64,000 bases of DNA from Otatea glauca (taxonomy: Eukaryota > Streptophyta > Magnoliopsida > Poales > Poaceae): the NCBI GenBank assembly GCA_036346275.1, contig CM070728.1:24452723-24516722 (forward strand), read 5' to 3'. The notes under the pieces were generated by a model. It searched no databases and was not told the origin of the DNA. It was given only the letters and a program-made list of their open reading frames with translations. This document shows, piece after piece, positions 44,953 to 57,419 of this stretch; the stretch's first letter is position 1; each line of letters starts with the position of its first letter. The translations under genes were made by a program, and so were the position numbers.

Positions 44953-45454
44953 TGCTTTTTTAGCCTCTTGCTAACGTGTTTTTTCGAATATAGCCCTCCT
45001 TTAAAATAATTTGTAGATTTGGCTCACACGAGTCATCTCTCTCTCGTGCTCGGGGAGCTCAGCAGATCACCTGCCGCGCTAAGATTCCTACAGAGCTCCC
45101 CATCCTCGGTAGGAATCAAACCCACTAATTAATAACAAATTTAATCGTAATACTTAATTAATCACTTAATTAAATCGCTAATTAATTATTTTTCTTATTT
45201 AATCACTTGATTAACTAGTCAACTGTACCGTCGAGTTGGTCCTTCCGAGCCACTGCTGGTTCTCAGTAGGTGGCTGCCGAGTGGGAGTACATGCTTCAAT
45301 TCCTGTCTTTGCTCGATAGCTTCCGCCAAGCTCTCCTAATATAGAAGTTGATTCGTATCGTATGCTATATCTTTTGAGCTCACCAATAATAATAGAGCTA
45401 GTTTCGTAATTTTTTTTTTTAAAAAAGACTAAATTTATTAAAAATGAATTTTAC
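44953..45454 (-). repeat. dispersed repeat of unknown class, copy 2
   Basis: It is homologous, in reverse orientation and block by block, to 28022-28466 (reverse complement: AATAAATTTAGTC ... GAAACTAGCTC ... GCAGCCACCTACTGAG ... GATTAATTAAGTATTACGAT ... GAGCTCCCC ... GGCTAAAAAAGC). This copy is about 55 bp longer, with an expanded AATTAATTA region. It ends about 500 bp upstream of the FAB1 start codon. Confidence 0.8.
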
Positions 45455-45670
45455 TGGGCCTCTTTCAGGCTTTCAGCTTTGAGGCCAGTGACTGGGCAGC
45501 CTCCCCTCGCCGTTAACATCCCATTATGCCATCGCTCTCAAATCTCCCTCCCAAGTCCCAAATATCCTCCTCCGCATAAGGGGAAGCACCACCGCTTCGC
45601 CGCCGCCGCCTCCTTTCTCTCTCCTCTTCCCTCGTCCTCCTCTCCAAGCTCCCAACTCCAACTCCCGAGC

Positions 45671-45787
45671 ATGCTCTTCCTCTCTAGCTCCCAACCCGCA
45701 ACTCTCCGGGCCTCCGGCTCGTCGCATTTGCTGAACCCCGCTTCCTTGCTCGCCGGCGCGCCGCGGCTCTGGTCGGGCTCCAGTTAG
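45671..45787 (+). other. possible upstream ORF in the FAB1 leader
   Basis: An ATG at 45671 opens a 38-codon frame closing at TAG 45785-45787, 165 bp before the FAB1 ATG. The surrounding 45500-45950 is CT- and GC-rich like a grass 5' leader. Whether the transcript starts upstream of it is unknown. Confidence 0.35.
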
Positions 45788-45951
45788 TTGCTCGACGCGT
45801 GCGCGTGTAGACGCTGACTTTGAGAGGAAGGAAGCTTCGGCTGCGGCCGCGTCGATTCCGTTTTTTCGGTGCGCCCCCCCTGGTTTTCTGCTGCTTTTCG
45901 GGGATTTCCATTTTTTTTCAAGTCGGTTGGTGTTAGCGTGGCGTGGTGGGG

Positions 45952-48900
45952 ATGGGTGTGGTGGATTTCGCGGTGATAGGGGCGGCGGAGATGGTCAGAT
46001 CCCTCGTCGCCGCCGACCACGCGCCGCGCCACATGCAGAAGGGCGACGCCGACGGGGGCGCCCTCGGGCGCTTCGAAACGCGGCGCCGCCAGGAGGTGGG
46101 TCACGGCGGGAGCGCGCCGAGGCGGCAGCGCAGCCCGGCTTCGCCCGTCGAGCCGCCCACGACGCCGCGCCGCCCGCCCGAGGCGAGATCCGGGAGCAAA
46201 GCCGACGCCGCTTCGCTCTCTTCTCCTCTCTGCCGCGATATTAGGTAACGCCAATCCCTCAACCTCTCTCTGGTAACGCAAAAATCTTAAGTTCCTAACA
46301 CTAAAAAAAGATTTAAGACTAGCGGGTAGTCAAGCAATCCTTAATCACTTTCATTAGCTACTACTAAGTGCAAATTGACTGGTCAATTGCCGCAAAATTG
46401 CTTTAAATCTAGTCTCTCTCTCTCTCTTCCTTTGGAAGTAGTCAAGTAGTGGCTTGATTAGGTGCATGCTATTTAGCTCTGGTCTTTGGTCATGGGTGCT
46501 GAGTAATTGTTGAATTGGTTTGTGATTGTGGATGCAGGCGAGCAGATGACGATGAGGCTGATGAACCCGGGGTCCAGTTTTTAGCCCCAGGGACTTACTT
46601 CTTACATGACTTTTCAGATACAGACTCTAGTGTTAGTAACTCAATGTACAGATCGATGACCCCAAGCCCCACAGAGAGTCCTACCTGTGCGGTGAGGCAG
46701 AATGACGCTTCTAATCATGGTGCAATAACGATGACTGACTCAGATGATACTCGAGTTCAATTCCATGCTAGCACAACTGACCAGAGCGAAGAGGACCATG
46801 CATCATCCCGTATAGTTGATTTTGGCGATGATATTTGGTGCCCTCCACCGCCTGAAGATGAGAGTGATGATGTTGAATCAAGGTTATTTGGATTTGATGA
46901 TGAGGATGATGTGGTTGGCGACCCCAGCAATTTTTTTGCACCTAGTTGCTTCAGTGCTAATGAACTACTTGGTCTTGATGGTGTCGCTGATGGATCCCAT
47001 AAAAAGAGTGTTCAGAATGATTTACTCAGGCATTTTCGAGCTCTTGTTGCGCAGTTACTGATGGTGGAAGGTATTAGTTTGATCAGTGAGAACAATTCCA
47101 AAAGTTGGCTTGAGATAGTGTCCTTGTTGGCATGGCAAGCCGCTAACTTTGTGAAACCTGATACCAAGAAAGGCGGCAGCATGGATCCTAGTGATTACGT
47201 GAAGATCAAATGCATAGCATCAGGGAACCCAAGTGATAGGTATGTGCTCACTTGTGTTCTTGCCTACTTTCTTCATGCACCTTTTGATCATCATATGATA
47301 CTGATGAATCTCATTGAATGCAGCAATTTTGTTAGAGGAATCGTTTGCTCCAAGAATGTAAAACACAAACGCATGGTCTCTGAGCACAGGAACGCCAAAT
47401 TGCTCATTTTAGGAGGGGCACTTGAGTACCAGAAAGTTTCTAATAGACTGGCATCCATAGGAACTATACTTGAACAGGTTTGTGTCTGTTCATGTTGGCA
47501 ATTTAAATATTTTGTTTGTATTCTTGCTGATGAATGTCCTTGCTGTAGGAAAAGGAGCATCTCAGAACAATTGTTGGGAAGATTGAATCTAGGCGACCTA
47601 ATGTGCTGCTTGTCGAGAAAAGTGTCTCCTCTTATGCTCAGGAGCTCTTAGCAAAAGATATTTCCTTAGTTCTGAATGTGAAGAGGCCACTTTTGGATAG
47701 GATATCAAGATGCACGGGTGGTCAAATTGCCTCATCAATTGACAATATTGCCTCAGCAAGGCTAGGACAGTGTGGCATGTTCAAGGTAGAAAAAGTTCTG
47801 GAATCCTCGACAGAACTTGCAGAGAAGAGGCCGACTAAGACATTGATGTTCTTTGAGGGCTGTCTGAAGCGCTTGGGTTGCACGGTAATGATCCCAGATA
47901 TTTGATTGGAATATAAAAAATGTTGTCTCTGGCATTTTTTTCTCGTTTGTCGCTTGTATGATGCACTTGGTTGTTGGTCTTATACTGACATACTTTGGAA
48001 TACTAGGATTGTTCATCTTGATCTGCTTACTGATATTTAATTTCAAGACCAAGTAGCAAATACCAGCTAAATGTGCCACCCTTTATGTAGGTTCTACTGC
48101 GAGGAACTTGTCGGGAAGAATTAAAGAAGATTAAACGTGCAATGCAACTTGCAGTCTTTGCTGCTTATCACCTCTCCCTTGAGACATCATTCCTTGCTGA
48201 TGAGGGCGCAACACTTCCAAGAGTTCCTTCAATATATGCAATAGGTGCACGAGAAGCACAAACTGATACTGATTACCATTCTGCTGGGTCTGCTGATCAT
48301 GGTATTCTTGATAGTCTCAGAGGTGCAGAAGAGAAATATTCACACAGTGCTACCATCAGCCAGATATTTGAGGGTATTTCTGCATCATCAACTTTGTTAC
48401 CATTGGATGGGGGAAGCCAGGGAATCATATCAGAATGTAGAGAATCTGAATCTCCTGTTAATCATATCAACTATCGTGATTCATTCCACATATACCATCC
48501 AAATGCTTCATGCAATGGGCATTTAATATCTCCATGTTCCCTGGCTGATGGCTTGAGAACTACAGGTGCTTTGACACAATATTATGATTCATATAACTCT
48601 TTGCGACCTCCGATCGCTGGTGATGCCTGCCAAGATGCTGTGTTGGCTAAGAAATGTAGGGAACTATGTCATTTGGAAAAGTATGGGAGCCACTCATCCC
48701 TAGATGACTTTAAAGCAAGAGACCTTGATGACCAGAACAAGCTTTCAGGTGGCTACTTGCCTGGTACTGACAATCATCAGAGCATCTTAGTTTCCCTCTC
48801 AAGCACTTGCATCCCAAAAAGGTTGGCATGTGAGCGTTCTCACCTCTTCCGCATTAAGTTTTATGGTAGCTTTGATAAGCCACTCGGGAGATACCTTCGC

Positions 48901-51900
48901 GAGGACTTATTTGATCAGGTACTTCCGATACTCTTCTATGTAATCTATTATGTGAAAATTGTCCTTTACCATTTGTCAAGACAACAATTCATTGTTGTGT
49001 TTCTTATCAGGCATTCTGCTGCCCGTCATGCAAGGAACCTTCAGAATCACACGTCAGGTGCTACATGCACCAGCATGGTAGCCTAACAATCAGCGTTAGG
49101 CGTCTCCCGTCTCAAAAGTTGCCAGGCGAACATGACGGAAGGATATGGATGTGGCACAGATGCATGAGGTGCAAGCTTAAGGATGGAATGCCGCCTGCAA
49201 CACATAGAGTAACTATGTCTGATGCTGCTTGGGGTCTATCGTTTGGGAAGTTCCTAGAGCTCAGCTTTTCAAATCACGTGACTGCCAACCGAATTGCGAG
49301 TTGTGGGCATTCTCTCCAAAGGGACTGCCTTCGTTTCTATGGGTATGTAGCTTGTTTATATTTTCCCCTGCTCTCTCTGTCCAATCCTATAGTGAAGTTT
49401 CAATTTGCTTACAAAACACTGCAGGTATGGAAATATGGTAGCTGCCTTCCAATATAGTCCTGTGGTTACTTTATCTGTTAACCTTCCACCCTCAGTGCTA
49501 GATTTCAATTGCCATGGCACACAAGATTGGGTGAAAGGAGAGGCAGTTGTGGTATGCTGTTAAATAGTTTTATTCTAAAGAGATCATTGATTCCTTTCTA
49601 TGCTCCACAAACTTTGGTTATGGCAGGGATAATGTGATGCTTGCAACATTTTTTTGTAGGTATATGGTGAAATGGAATCCTTACACATGGAGGTATACGA
49701 TTTCCTTAACAATATGGAAAAGAGTATCACCACCATGGATGAACCAGTAAAAACAGGCATACAAAGGCAGATCATTGAGATGAAAGATCTGCTTAACATG
49801 GAAAGAAATGAATATGAGGTGGTGCCTTCTTATTTTTCTTTTGTTTCATTTGTCTCGAGCTTCAGTGTTTCCCTCCCCTTCTTTTTGTTGATTTTGATGT
49901 AATGGTTTTTGTTTGGCAGGCTTTGCTTCTACCAGTTTTAAGGGAGAGTGTTCATTCCATGAAATCAACTATTGATATTTTGGAGCTTAACCGTGTGAGG
50001 CGTGGTCTCCTCCTAGATGCTTACATTTGGGACTGCAGGCTGTGCAACATAGATTCATGTAAAACACATGTTCATATTTCCAGAACTGACCCCCCCAGTC
50101 CAGAAAATCTCCAAGACACCAGAATAAAGGAAGGGAATGCTGAATTGTTCCAAATTGTTACAAGGCATGGACAAACGCATCAAGAACCTGCCACATTTCC
50201 GCAGCGCACTTCAGGAAGTCCAAGAAAATCTCTACTGTCTAAAGAGGGCCACTCTATGAATAATGAGACTCTCTTGGTTGAGAAAGATTTGCCGCTTGGG
50301 CTGGTGGATGGTTTGGTGGGTGATGTGGGAGATCTTAACTTGGTCTTCAGCAAATTCAATGTGTGCGGAAAGCAACAACCTGTGTCTAAGGATTTCATCA
50401 AGATGGAACCAGTTGAGAGGTTACCCTCACTTGCATCTATTTTATCAGATAAAATAGATATGGCATGGTGTGGATCTAGTGCATTACACTATAATCCTCC
50501 ACAAGGTTTGACCAAAGACGATAAAAATGGATCTTTTAGTTTGTTGGGCAATCCAAGTTACAAGAAGGCAATCTCCCCAATACGAATCCATTCATTTGAT
50601 TCAATATTCAGATTGCATCAGCGAGAACAAACTGGATTAGTACCTGCTTCGTTGCATTTGTCCTTGAAATCAGCTGATTCATTTAGAGATCTGACAAGCC
50701 TTGTAAAGGATCCGATGACAAACATGCGGAGGGCCTTTTCACAAATATCTCCCAGGGCAAGAAGAAATTTAAATGTTGTTCTTACTCGTGCACCTACTTT
50801 TATCAAGTCTGCCTCTCATATGGTGAGTGATGGGGCACGACTGCTGCTGCCCCATATTGGCTATGAAGGTGCCCTTATTGTTGCTGTCTATGATGATGAG
50901 CCAACCAGTATTGTGTCATATGCCATGACGTCACAAGAATATGTTGAGCATGTCACACAAAAACAGGATACCAATCCCAGCTTTCCACAAATGTCAAATT
51001 GTGCTGAGGTCATCAGTATCAGACTTGAAGGATCTTTGCACTCAGAAGAAGACCTTTCAGATTTTAAAGGAACCCATTTTAAGTTTTCATTTGATGATGA
51101 AACATTTTATGCGGATGATACAAAGTTTTCTGTTACTTGCTATTTTGCAAAGCAGTTTGCTGCACTAAGAAAAAAATGCTGCCCAAGGGATATTGATTAC
51201 ATACGTTCACTAAGTCGTTGTAAGAGATGGAGTGCGCAAGGTGGAAAAAGCAATGTTTACTTTGCAAAGACAATGGATGAGAGATTTATAATTAAACAAC
51301 TCACCAAGACGGAGCTGGACTCTTTTGTAGAATTTGCCCCTCACTATTTCAAGCACTTGACAGAATCATTGACTTCTGGAAGCCCAACTTGCTTGGCCAA
51401 AATAATGGGAGTTTATCAGGTTAGTCATTTTCTTTTGTTGCACAATTCATGTAACTGCGCTCTTCTTGGTTTGAGGTTTTACTAATTTACGGTCTTTGCT
51501 CTAATCCAGGTTAATATCAAGGGTTTGAAAGGAGGGAGGGAGGTAAAGATGGATCTGATGGTAATGGAGAACGTTTTCTTCCAGAGAACAATATCTAAAA
51601 TCTATGATCTAAAGGGTTCCGTGCGCTCACGCTATAATTCTGATACGTCTGGCCACAACAATGTTCTTCTAGATTCTAATCTCATAGAGGCACTGCATAC
51701 AAAGCCTATATTTCTGGGGAGTAAGGCAAAACAAAGATTGGAAAGAGCTGTCTGGAATGATACATCATTTCTTGCGGTACATAGCTCTCCCAACTTTTAT
51801 ACCTAGGATTTTGTTGCAAATTTTAGAAATCTACATGAATTCTCAGATTTAACATTTTATTAGCAGCACTCTTGTTCAGCACTGTTAATTTTACAAATAG

Positions 51901-52917
51901 GATACTGCTATTTACATGTTTGCTTTTGTGAGATGATAACTATCACATGTTTCTCTGAAACAAAAAAGAGAAACCACGATTTTAACTCCTTTTTTTTTCG
52001 GGCTGCTAGACTGTAGATTTGTGTTAGACCATATATTGTGATTTAAACATAACGATTTGGCTAAACCAATAAGACTAAGACTCCATTTGACACACAAGAA
52101 TGGATGTCTCATTTTCTCCAAAATTCATCCATTCCAAACAAGCTCTGATTGACTTACTTTTAGATTGTATTAAAGGTTTGTCAAGTTTTAGACCCCAGTA
52201 CTCTAGGTGGAAACAAATATCAAACATGTGGGCTTTTATGATTCTTTGTTTATCTCTCTCTAATCTAGATCGTATTAAAGGTTTGTCAAGTTTTAGGCCC
52301 CAATATTAAAGAGAGGAAATGTGTTAGTTTCTGGTCTTTCCGAGAATAGTAGTTGTGTTTTCTCCACATTCACGGACGGTATGCGTTGTTTCTCACATCA
52401 GGATTATTCATTAGTACTACCATATTGCAATATAATCTAAAACATCATTATTTGATTTCATGACGCCCATTATTTTCTTTTCCTAACTGTATCCAGTTTG
52501 TTGTTACAAGCCATGATTAGCCAAGTACCATTTTCCAACTCTACACCTGCAACCTTTTTGTTTAAGAAGACAAACCGTAGCATAAACTACATTGCAAAGA
52601 AAGAAATAGCATGTCAGGCAGCTTTGCATCATCCCCACCTGTTAACACGACTTGTCTTACAGTCGCTGGACGTCATGGACTACTCGCTTCTGGTCGGTAT
52701 CGACGAGGAGAAGAAAGAGCTGGTGGTCGGCATCATCGACTTCCTGCGGCAGTACACCTGGGACAAGCAGCTGGAGACGTGGGTGAAGGCCTCCGGCATC
52801 CTGGGCGGCCCCAAGAAGGAGTCCCCCACCGTCATCTCGCCGGTCCAGTACAAGAAGAGGTTCAGGAAGGCCATGTCGAGGTACTTCCTAGCCGTCCCCG
52901 ACCAATGGGCATCCTAA
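45952..52917 (+). CDS. FAB1: 1-phosphatidylinositol-3-phosphate 5-kinase, FAB1/PIKfyve type without FYVE domain
   Basis: The enzyme makes PtdIns(3,5)P2 from PtdIns3P on endosomal and vacuolar membranes. Exons: 45952-46244, 46538-47239, 47324-47477, 47549-47884, 48091-48918, 49011-49342, 49425-49551, 49660-49818, 49920-51419, 51510-51776, 52663-52917. All ten introns are GT-AG and every phase fits, giving 1650 residues, normal for the family. Residues about 330-560 are the TCP-1/Cpn60-like domain (NFVRGIVCSKNVKHKRM). Residues about 772-880 are the Cys/His-rich region (AFCCPSCKEP, WMWHRCMRCK). The PIPK domain fills about 1400-1645: glycine loop SAQGGKSNVYF, ATP-binding K1436, MENVF, IYDLKGSVRSRY, MDYSLLVG 1571-1578 and IID 1590-1592. 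No FYVE finger is encoded, as in plant FAB1C/D. The N-terminal exon is least certain; it was chosen because its AG|G phase joins RRADDDEADEPG. Confidence 0.94.
52164..52306 (+). repeat. direct duplication in FAB1 intron 10
   Basis: GATTGTATTAAAGGTTTGTC and the following 18 bases (from about 52164) recur at about 52268 with a few substitutions (period about 104 bp). Intron 10 (51777-52662) is the longest of the gene. Confidence 0.75.
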
Positions 52918-53300
52918 GAACTCTCTAGTGTTCATCCATTCATCTGTGTGGTAAGTTTTGAGCAATGGGGGTGAATCGGGGCGAATAGGCAGGAATTCTT
53001 TGGTTGATCTGGTTTTTTACCAGATCGTAACATGTTGTTGTTTAGCTATAGAACAGGATCAGTCATCTGGACTGGACACCAAGCACGGTCATTGCAGTGT
53101 CCAGCCAGCAGCCACATCTCAAGGCTTGGTCAGTGTAAATTGCGGTGATCGACGGCGGAGTATTTAACGCCGAGATGCGCCGGACAGAGATGACAGATTG
53201 AAGATGTAACAGCTCAGTTACTTGGTTTCTCTGTACACTTGTGTTTTAGCCTTCTAGCCTCATGTTAGCGCAGCTGAGAAGAGACTGCTACAGTATTTTC
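52918..53300 (+). other. FAB1 3' flank, probably 3' untranslated region
   Basis: It follows the TAA at 52915-52917. No strong AATAAA was seen. The repeat array begins just beyond, so the transcript probably ends within about 400 bp. Confidence 0.4.
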
Positions 53301-53429
53301 AAAAACTGGAATGGATTTTGACTTTTTTTTTCTTTTTTGACCGGATTTGGCCCAATAACCCTTGAGAAAGTCATCCTCCATGAAAATTTGTTGAAAAACC
53401 GATTTTTTGAGATGTTTTATAATTTCGGC

Positions 53430-54460
53430 AGAAACACTGTCAGATTGTTGTAAATTTGTACCAGCTTGATCATATTCTGAAAATTTTATGATACTATCTT
53501 TAGCAGTGTAGGATCATACAGAAATTTTTTCAAAAGAATTGAACTTTATTTGTTATCTTTAAAAAATAAAAAACAGAATAAACATAACCGAGACAGTAAC
53601 ATTGTCAGAATTTTATAAATTTGCTTGAGTGTGATCATGATCCAAAATTTTTACAAGAGTTTAAGAATTGTCTCAGAACCTTTCTCTAAAATCTTTAAAA
53701 ATTTTGAACTTTTTTTGTTTGCTCAATCAAATCTATAGATGCATTGAACTTCATTTCTTATCTTGTAAAAATAAAAAACACAAGAAACACAAATGGTACA
53801 GTAGTATTGTAAGAATTTTATAAATTTACTGGAGTGTGATCATGATCCAAAGTTTTTATGAGAGCTTAAGAATTGCTTTAGCACCCTTCTATAAAAGTTT
53901 CAAAAATTCTAACCTTTTTTGGTTGCTCAATCAAATCTATCTATTGCTCAAGCTTTTATCAGGATAGTAGAACTGTCATAATTTTTTAAAATTCTGTAGG
54001 TTTCATCATATGAAAATTTTATGTGAACATTAGCGATGCTTTAGGACCATCCACAAAAATTTCTAATGTGGTTTGAATCATTTTTTATTCGGTTGAAATT
54101 TGTCGGTCAGCCTTAGTAGCACTTTCTTAATTTTTAAAAATTACTCAGACTCGATCATCATCTGAAAATTTTATGGGAACATTATTGATGCGTCGGGACC
54201 ATCCAAAAATATTTTTTAAATGTTCTAACGTGGTTTGCACCATTTTTAATTCAGTTGAAACTTTGTTAGTTAGCCTTTTATCAGGACAGTAGCATTGTTA
54301 GAATTGTTTAAAATTCCTCAGGCTTAATCATCATTTGAAATTTTTATGGGGACTATGATGTGTCAGAACCATCCACAAAAAAATTCAAAAAAAATAATAT
54401 CGTTTTAACCATTTTTCGATTGGTTGAATTATGTTGAGATTCTGGCATTTTAGGCGAAAT
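53430..54460. repeat. degenerate ~160-205-bp tandem array
   Basis: About six units share CAGTAnnATTGTnAGAATTnT, then TTnATCATnATnTGAAAATTTT, then TTTAGGACCATCCACAAAAA-type blocks, starting near 53435, 53597, 53799, 53962, 54120 and 54292. Divergence is high, so the array is old. Confidence 0.75.
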
Positions 54461-54615
54461 TCCGATAATTTCAGCAGAATTTCATTTTAAAAATTCCAGA
54501 TTTCAAAAAAAAATTTGATCGGATTTTGCCAAAAAATTGAGATTTCATTAAAAATTTAGATTTAATCCACCTCTGAAATGTAAACCGAAAAACGAAATTT
54601 AAAACCTTGCTTACG
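54461..54615. repeat. dispersed module ending GAAATTTAAAACCTTG
   Basis: The end CCTCTGAAATGTAAACCGAA...AAAACCTTG matches the end of the repeat at 57.7-57.86 kb (CCTTTGAGATATAGTCTGAA...GAAACCTTG). It therefore belongs to a dispersed family, not only to the local array. Confidence 0.6.
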
Positions 54616-55166
54616 TTGTTGGGTCGGGCCCAATCTAGAGTATAGCTTTGCAGCCAGGCTGAACAAATAGCCGAATTCTAAAAAAAAAAAAAGCATATAT
54701 CATGGACAGCACAGCAGTACAGCACTCGTGGGTAGGTCGGTCATTTCGCCGGAGCTAAAAGCCAGCCGCGCACCGCGACAAAACCAGCAAAAGCGTCGCC
54801 CTCGCCACGTCACCGATCCGCGTGCGCGCCTGTCGCTCCATCTCCGCCTTCCGATTCTGACGGCCCACCAATCCCACCGTCCATCGTGAAACAATCCCAT
54901 TGCACATTGTAGACGTTACTGACAGGTGGGTCCGATGTCGGGAGGCAACTAATAAGGCCCACATGTCTGTGATGGGTGGGTAGTTCCACCGTAAACATCC
55001 TGTATACGCAGCATATACTCTCCCATGTCTTATCAACTCCGTCCTCGTCTCCTCCCCCCGATCCAAATCCAAAATTTCCCCTCTCCACGGTTTCACACGG
55101 CACCGTCTCTCTCCTCTATACTTGTACTGTGTACCTGGAGAGCTCAAGCTCGGCTCTACTCTGTCC
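54616..55166 (+). promoter_or_regulatory. upstream region and leader of the HMGA gene
   Basis: GC-rich proximal region rising toward the ATG, with CT-rich leader-like stretches (55035-55110). No unambiguous TATA box; GTATACGC/CATATACT near 55000-55018 are weak candidates. Minus-strand ORFs here are shadows. Confidence 0.35.
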
Positions 55167-55859
55167 ATGGCGACCGAGGAGGCCACCAAGCCCGCTCTCC
55201 TCCCGCCCTACCCCGAGGTAAGTTTCTTCCGGTTCTTGCTTTGCTTCTATTAAATCCGCCGTCGATTCGTCCACGGCTGAATTCTTACTTTGTTTCTTTA
55301 CCGGTCGCGAGCTCACCGTCTCTTTGTCTGGCAGATGATTCTTGCGGCGATCGAGGTGCTGGACGACACGAACGGTTCGAGCAAATCGGCGATCTCGAGC
55401 TACATCGAGGGTAAGTACGGCGACCTCCCACCCGCGCACGCCTCGCTCCTCACGGCGCACCTCGCCCGCATGAAGGAGACCGGCGAGCTCGTCTTCTCCA
55501 AGAACAACTACTTGCGCGCCGACGCCCCCAGCGCGCCTCCCAAGCGCGGACGCGGCCGCCCGCCCAAGCCCAAGGACCCCAGCGCACCCGCCGCCGCCGC
55601 TGCGCGCGACCCCGCCTCCTCGCCTCGCCCCCGCGGTCGCCCGCCCAAGCCTAAGGACCCCGTCTCCGAGGCCGTCGCCAAGGCCACCAGCGGCATGCCC
55701 CGCGCGCGCGGCCGCCCGCCCAAGAAAGCCAAGGTAGCGCAGGAAGCCCCCATTGGCGCTCCCGCTCCAGCTCCCTCCACCGCCGGTGCCGTGGCTGTCA
55801 AGCGTGGGCGCGGGCGCCCACCCAAGGTGAGGCCCGCCGCGGAGCCAGCCGCGGCTTGA
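55167..55859 (+). CDS. HMGA: HMGA (HMG-Y-related) protein: linker-histone domain plus four AT-hooks
   Basis: Exons are 55167-55217 and 55335-55859 (intron 117 bp, GT-AG, phase 0), giving 191 residues. Residues about 13-83 form a histone H1/H5 globular domain (LPPYPEMILAAIEVLDDTNG, SSKSAISSYIEGKYGDLP, LVFSKNNYLR). The tail carries four AT-hooks with cores RGRP at residues 90-93, 117-120, 142-145 and 176-179, separated by proline/alanine-rich linkers. Plant HMGA proteins are nuclear, bind the minor groove of AT-rich DNA and shape chromatin at promoters. Four hooks and one H15 domain is the standard plant arrangement. The start is the first ATG after a CT-rich leader; the in-frame ATG opening exon 2 would lose part of the domain. 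The 306-codon minus-strand frame over this gene is a shadow of its GC-rich sequence. Confidence 0.95.
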
Positions 55860-57244
55860 TTGGCTTCGGTTCTTGAATCTTGGTGCGATGGAGATGGTGG
55901 TAAGCTTTAGGTGTAACGGTGCTCTTCGATTTATGTTTCGTACTAATTGTCGCGCGACGCAGTTGCTCAGTATGTGTTGTAAGCTAATCTGGACGAGTAT
56001 GTGCACAATGGATGGATTTAGTGTCGTAGTTGGCATTGCTGCTGAGTGACTGAGTGTCTGAGTTAATGTTATTATTGTTTCTTGTTGCTTGCTGATTATG
56101 ACAATGGTGTTTGTGTGTGGTTGCGATTGTCACTGTCGGCTTGACTTGTTCCTGATTGCTTGGGTGTCTGCTTCATGCGTTGTCAAATAGTGTTGAAATG
56201 GCGAGGGACATGTCGGAGAAAATTTGTGCTTTGAGTTATCCACAGTTTGAGTGGTTGCACCTTGGTGTTTATGGATCTGTTTGCTATTGGATGGATAGTG
56301 ACTTAAAATTCTTCTATTGTCTACAGCACCTATCATCCTTGCATAGTCTAGTCTGTGCTTCATACTCAACATAGCGGCAAGTGGAATTCTTCTACTTTAT
56401 ATAAAAATTATTATCTACTCCTGCATAGTTTAATCTTGCTGCGGTGGTGATGGTGATAAGCTCTAGGTGCAAGATGTAGTTGCCCAATGTGTGTCGTTGT
56501 AAGCTAATTTGGATGAGAGTGTCTGCAATGGATGATGGATGAAGTGCCATAGTTGACTGTGCTTCTGATAGTGATGTAGTTAATTTTAATTCTGGTGTTG
56601 TTTGTTGATTGTGCGGATTGTGTTTGCATTGTTGTGTTTGGCTGTTGTCTTGAGTGTAGAATGATTGTTTCTAATTGAACGATGTGTTCTTTACTGTTCT
56701 TGCTTGGAGGTTTAACTTACTGATTATATATATATATTTAGTTTGCTAGGGGTACAAGCGGTTGTTTGCCAAATGCTATTACAAGGTTAATAGGCAAAGC
56801 ATTTTCTGTAAGTAGAATTTTCATTTCACTTTCTTCTGTTGAACTAGAAGCTGACCATTACTTCATTAACGAAGAAATTATGGGATAAAGTTATGGACTG
56901 GTTGTTTCCTTCTTTATATAAAAATAAGGAGCAACACGGTGTCCTTTAAAACATTTTTCTGTAGGTATTTGATTCTGAACATTTTCTTGTATGGTTTGTT
57001 TGAACTCTTGATCCTAAATTTGGTGCCATGTCACCGTTAAAATTTGGTGAAACTAACCTTAATTGAACTGAAATTTGAAATTATTATTCCCCGACAGTGA
57101 AATAGAGAGTACATCTTGCTGCCTAGTGCGTAGCGTAGTGTCATATGCAGAATGTTGTTCCAATAAGTTGTACGTTGGGCTTCTTTTTGCTTGAACGTGA
57201 ACTCATTTTTTTGACCTTATTAAATTCTGGGAGCTCATGCTTCG
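55860..57244 (+). other. HMGA 3' flank and spacer
   Basis: T-rich 3' untranslated-like sequence follows the stop. A partial duplication is seen: TCTTGGTGCGATGGAGATGG and GTAAGCTAATCTGGACGAGT near 55880-56000 resemble CTTGCTGCGGTGGTGATGG and GTAAGCTAATTTGGATGAG near 56435-56520. A copied 3' end of the gene is therefore likely. No further ORF called. Confidence 0.5.
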
Positions 57245-57419
57245 CACTGTGAGTACCGTAGTTCAAAAAATTCAAATTGCTACTGTTGAATTTTGATAAA
57301 TTTCATCGAGATTTTGGTTTTCGGACCGAGATTGCTACAAAATCTACTGGATTTGAACGTTAATTTCGGTTTTTGGACCGAGATTACTACAAAATCGATT
57401 GGATTTGAACCGGAACTTG

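Noticed and set aside
46515..47651. Single 378-codon FAB1 exon reading through introns
   Set aside because: Its segments 47240-47323 and 47478-47548 are introns. Splicing restores NPSDSNFVRG and ILEQEKEHLR, as the family requires.
52498..52662. Reading the last FAB1 exon as a longer ORF starting at 52498
   Set aside because: The added residues have no family resemblance, while the acceptor at 52661-52662 restores the exact FAB1 continuation SLDVMDYSLLVG in phase.
55116..56036. 306-codon minus-strand frame over the HMGA gene
   Set aside because: It is the antisense shadow of a GC-rich, AT-hook-encoding exon. The + strand has splice sites, domains and correct phase.
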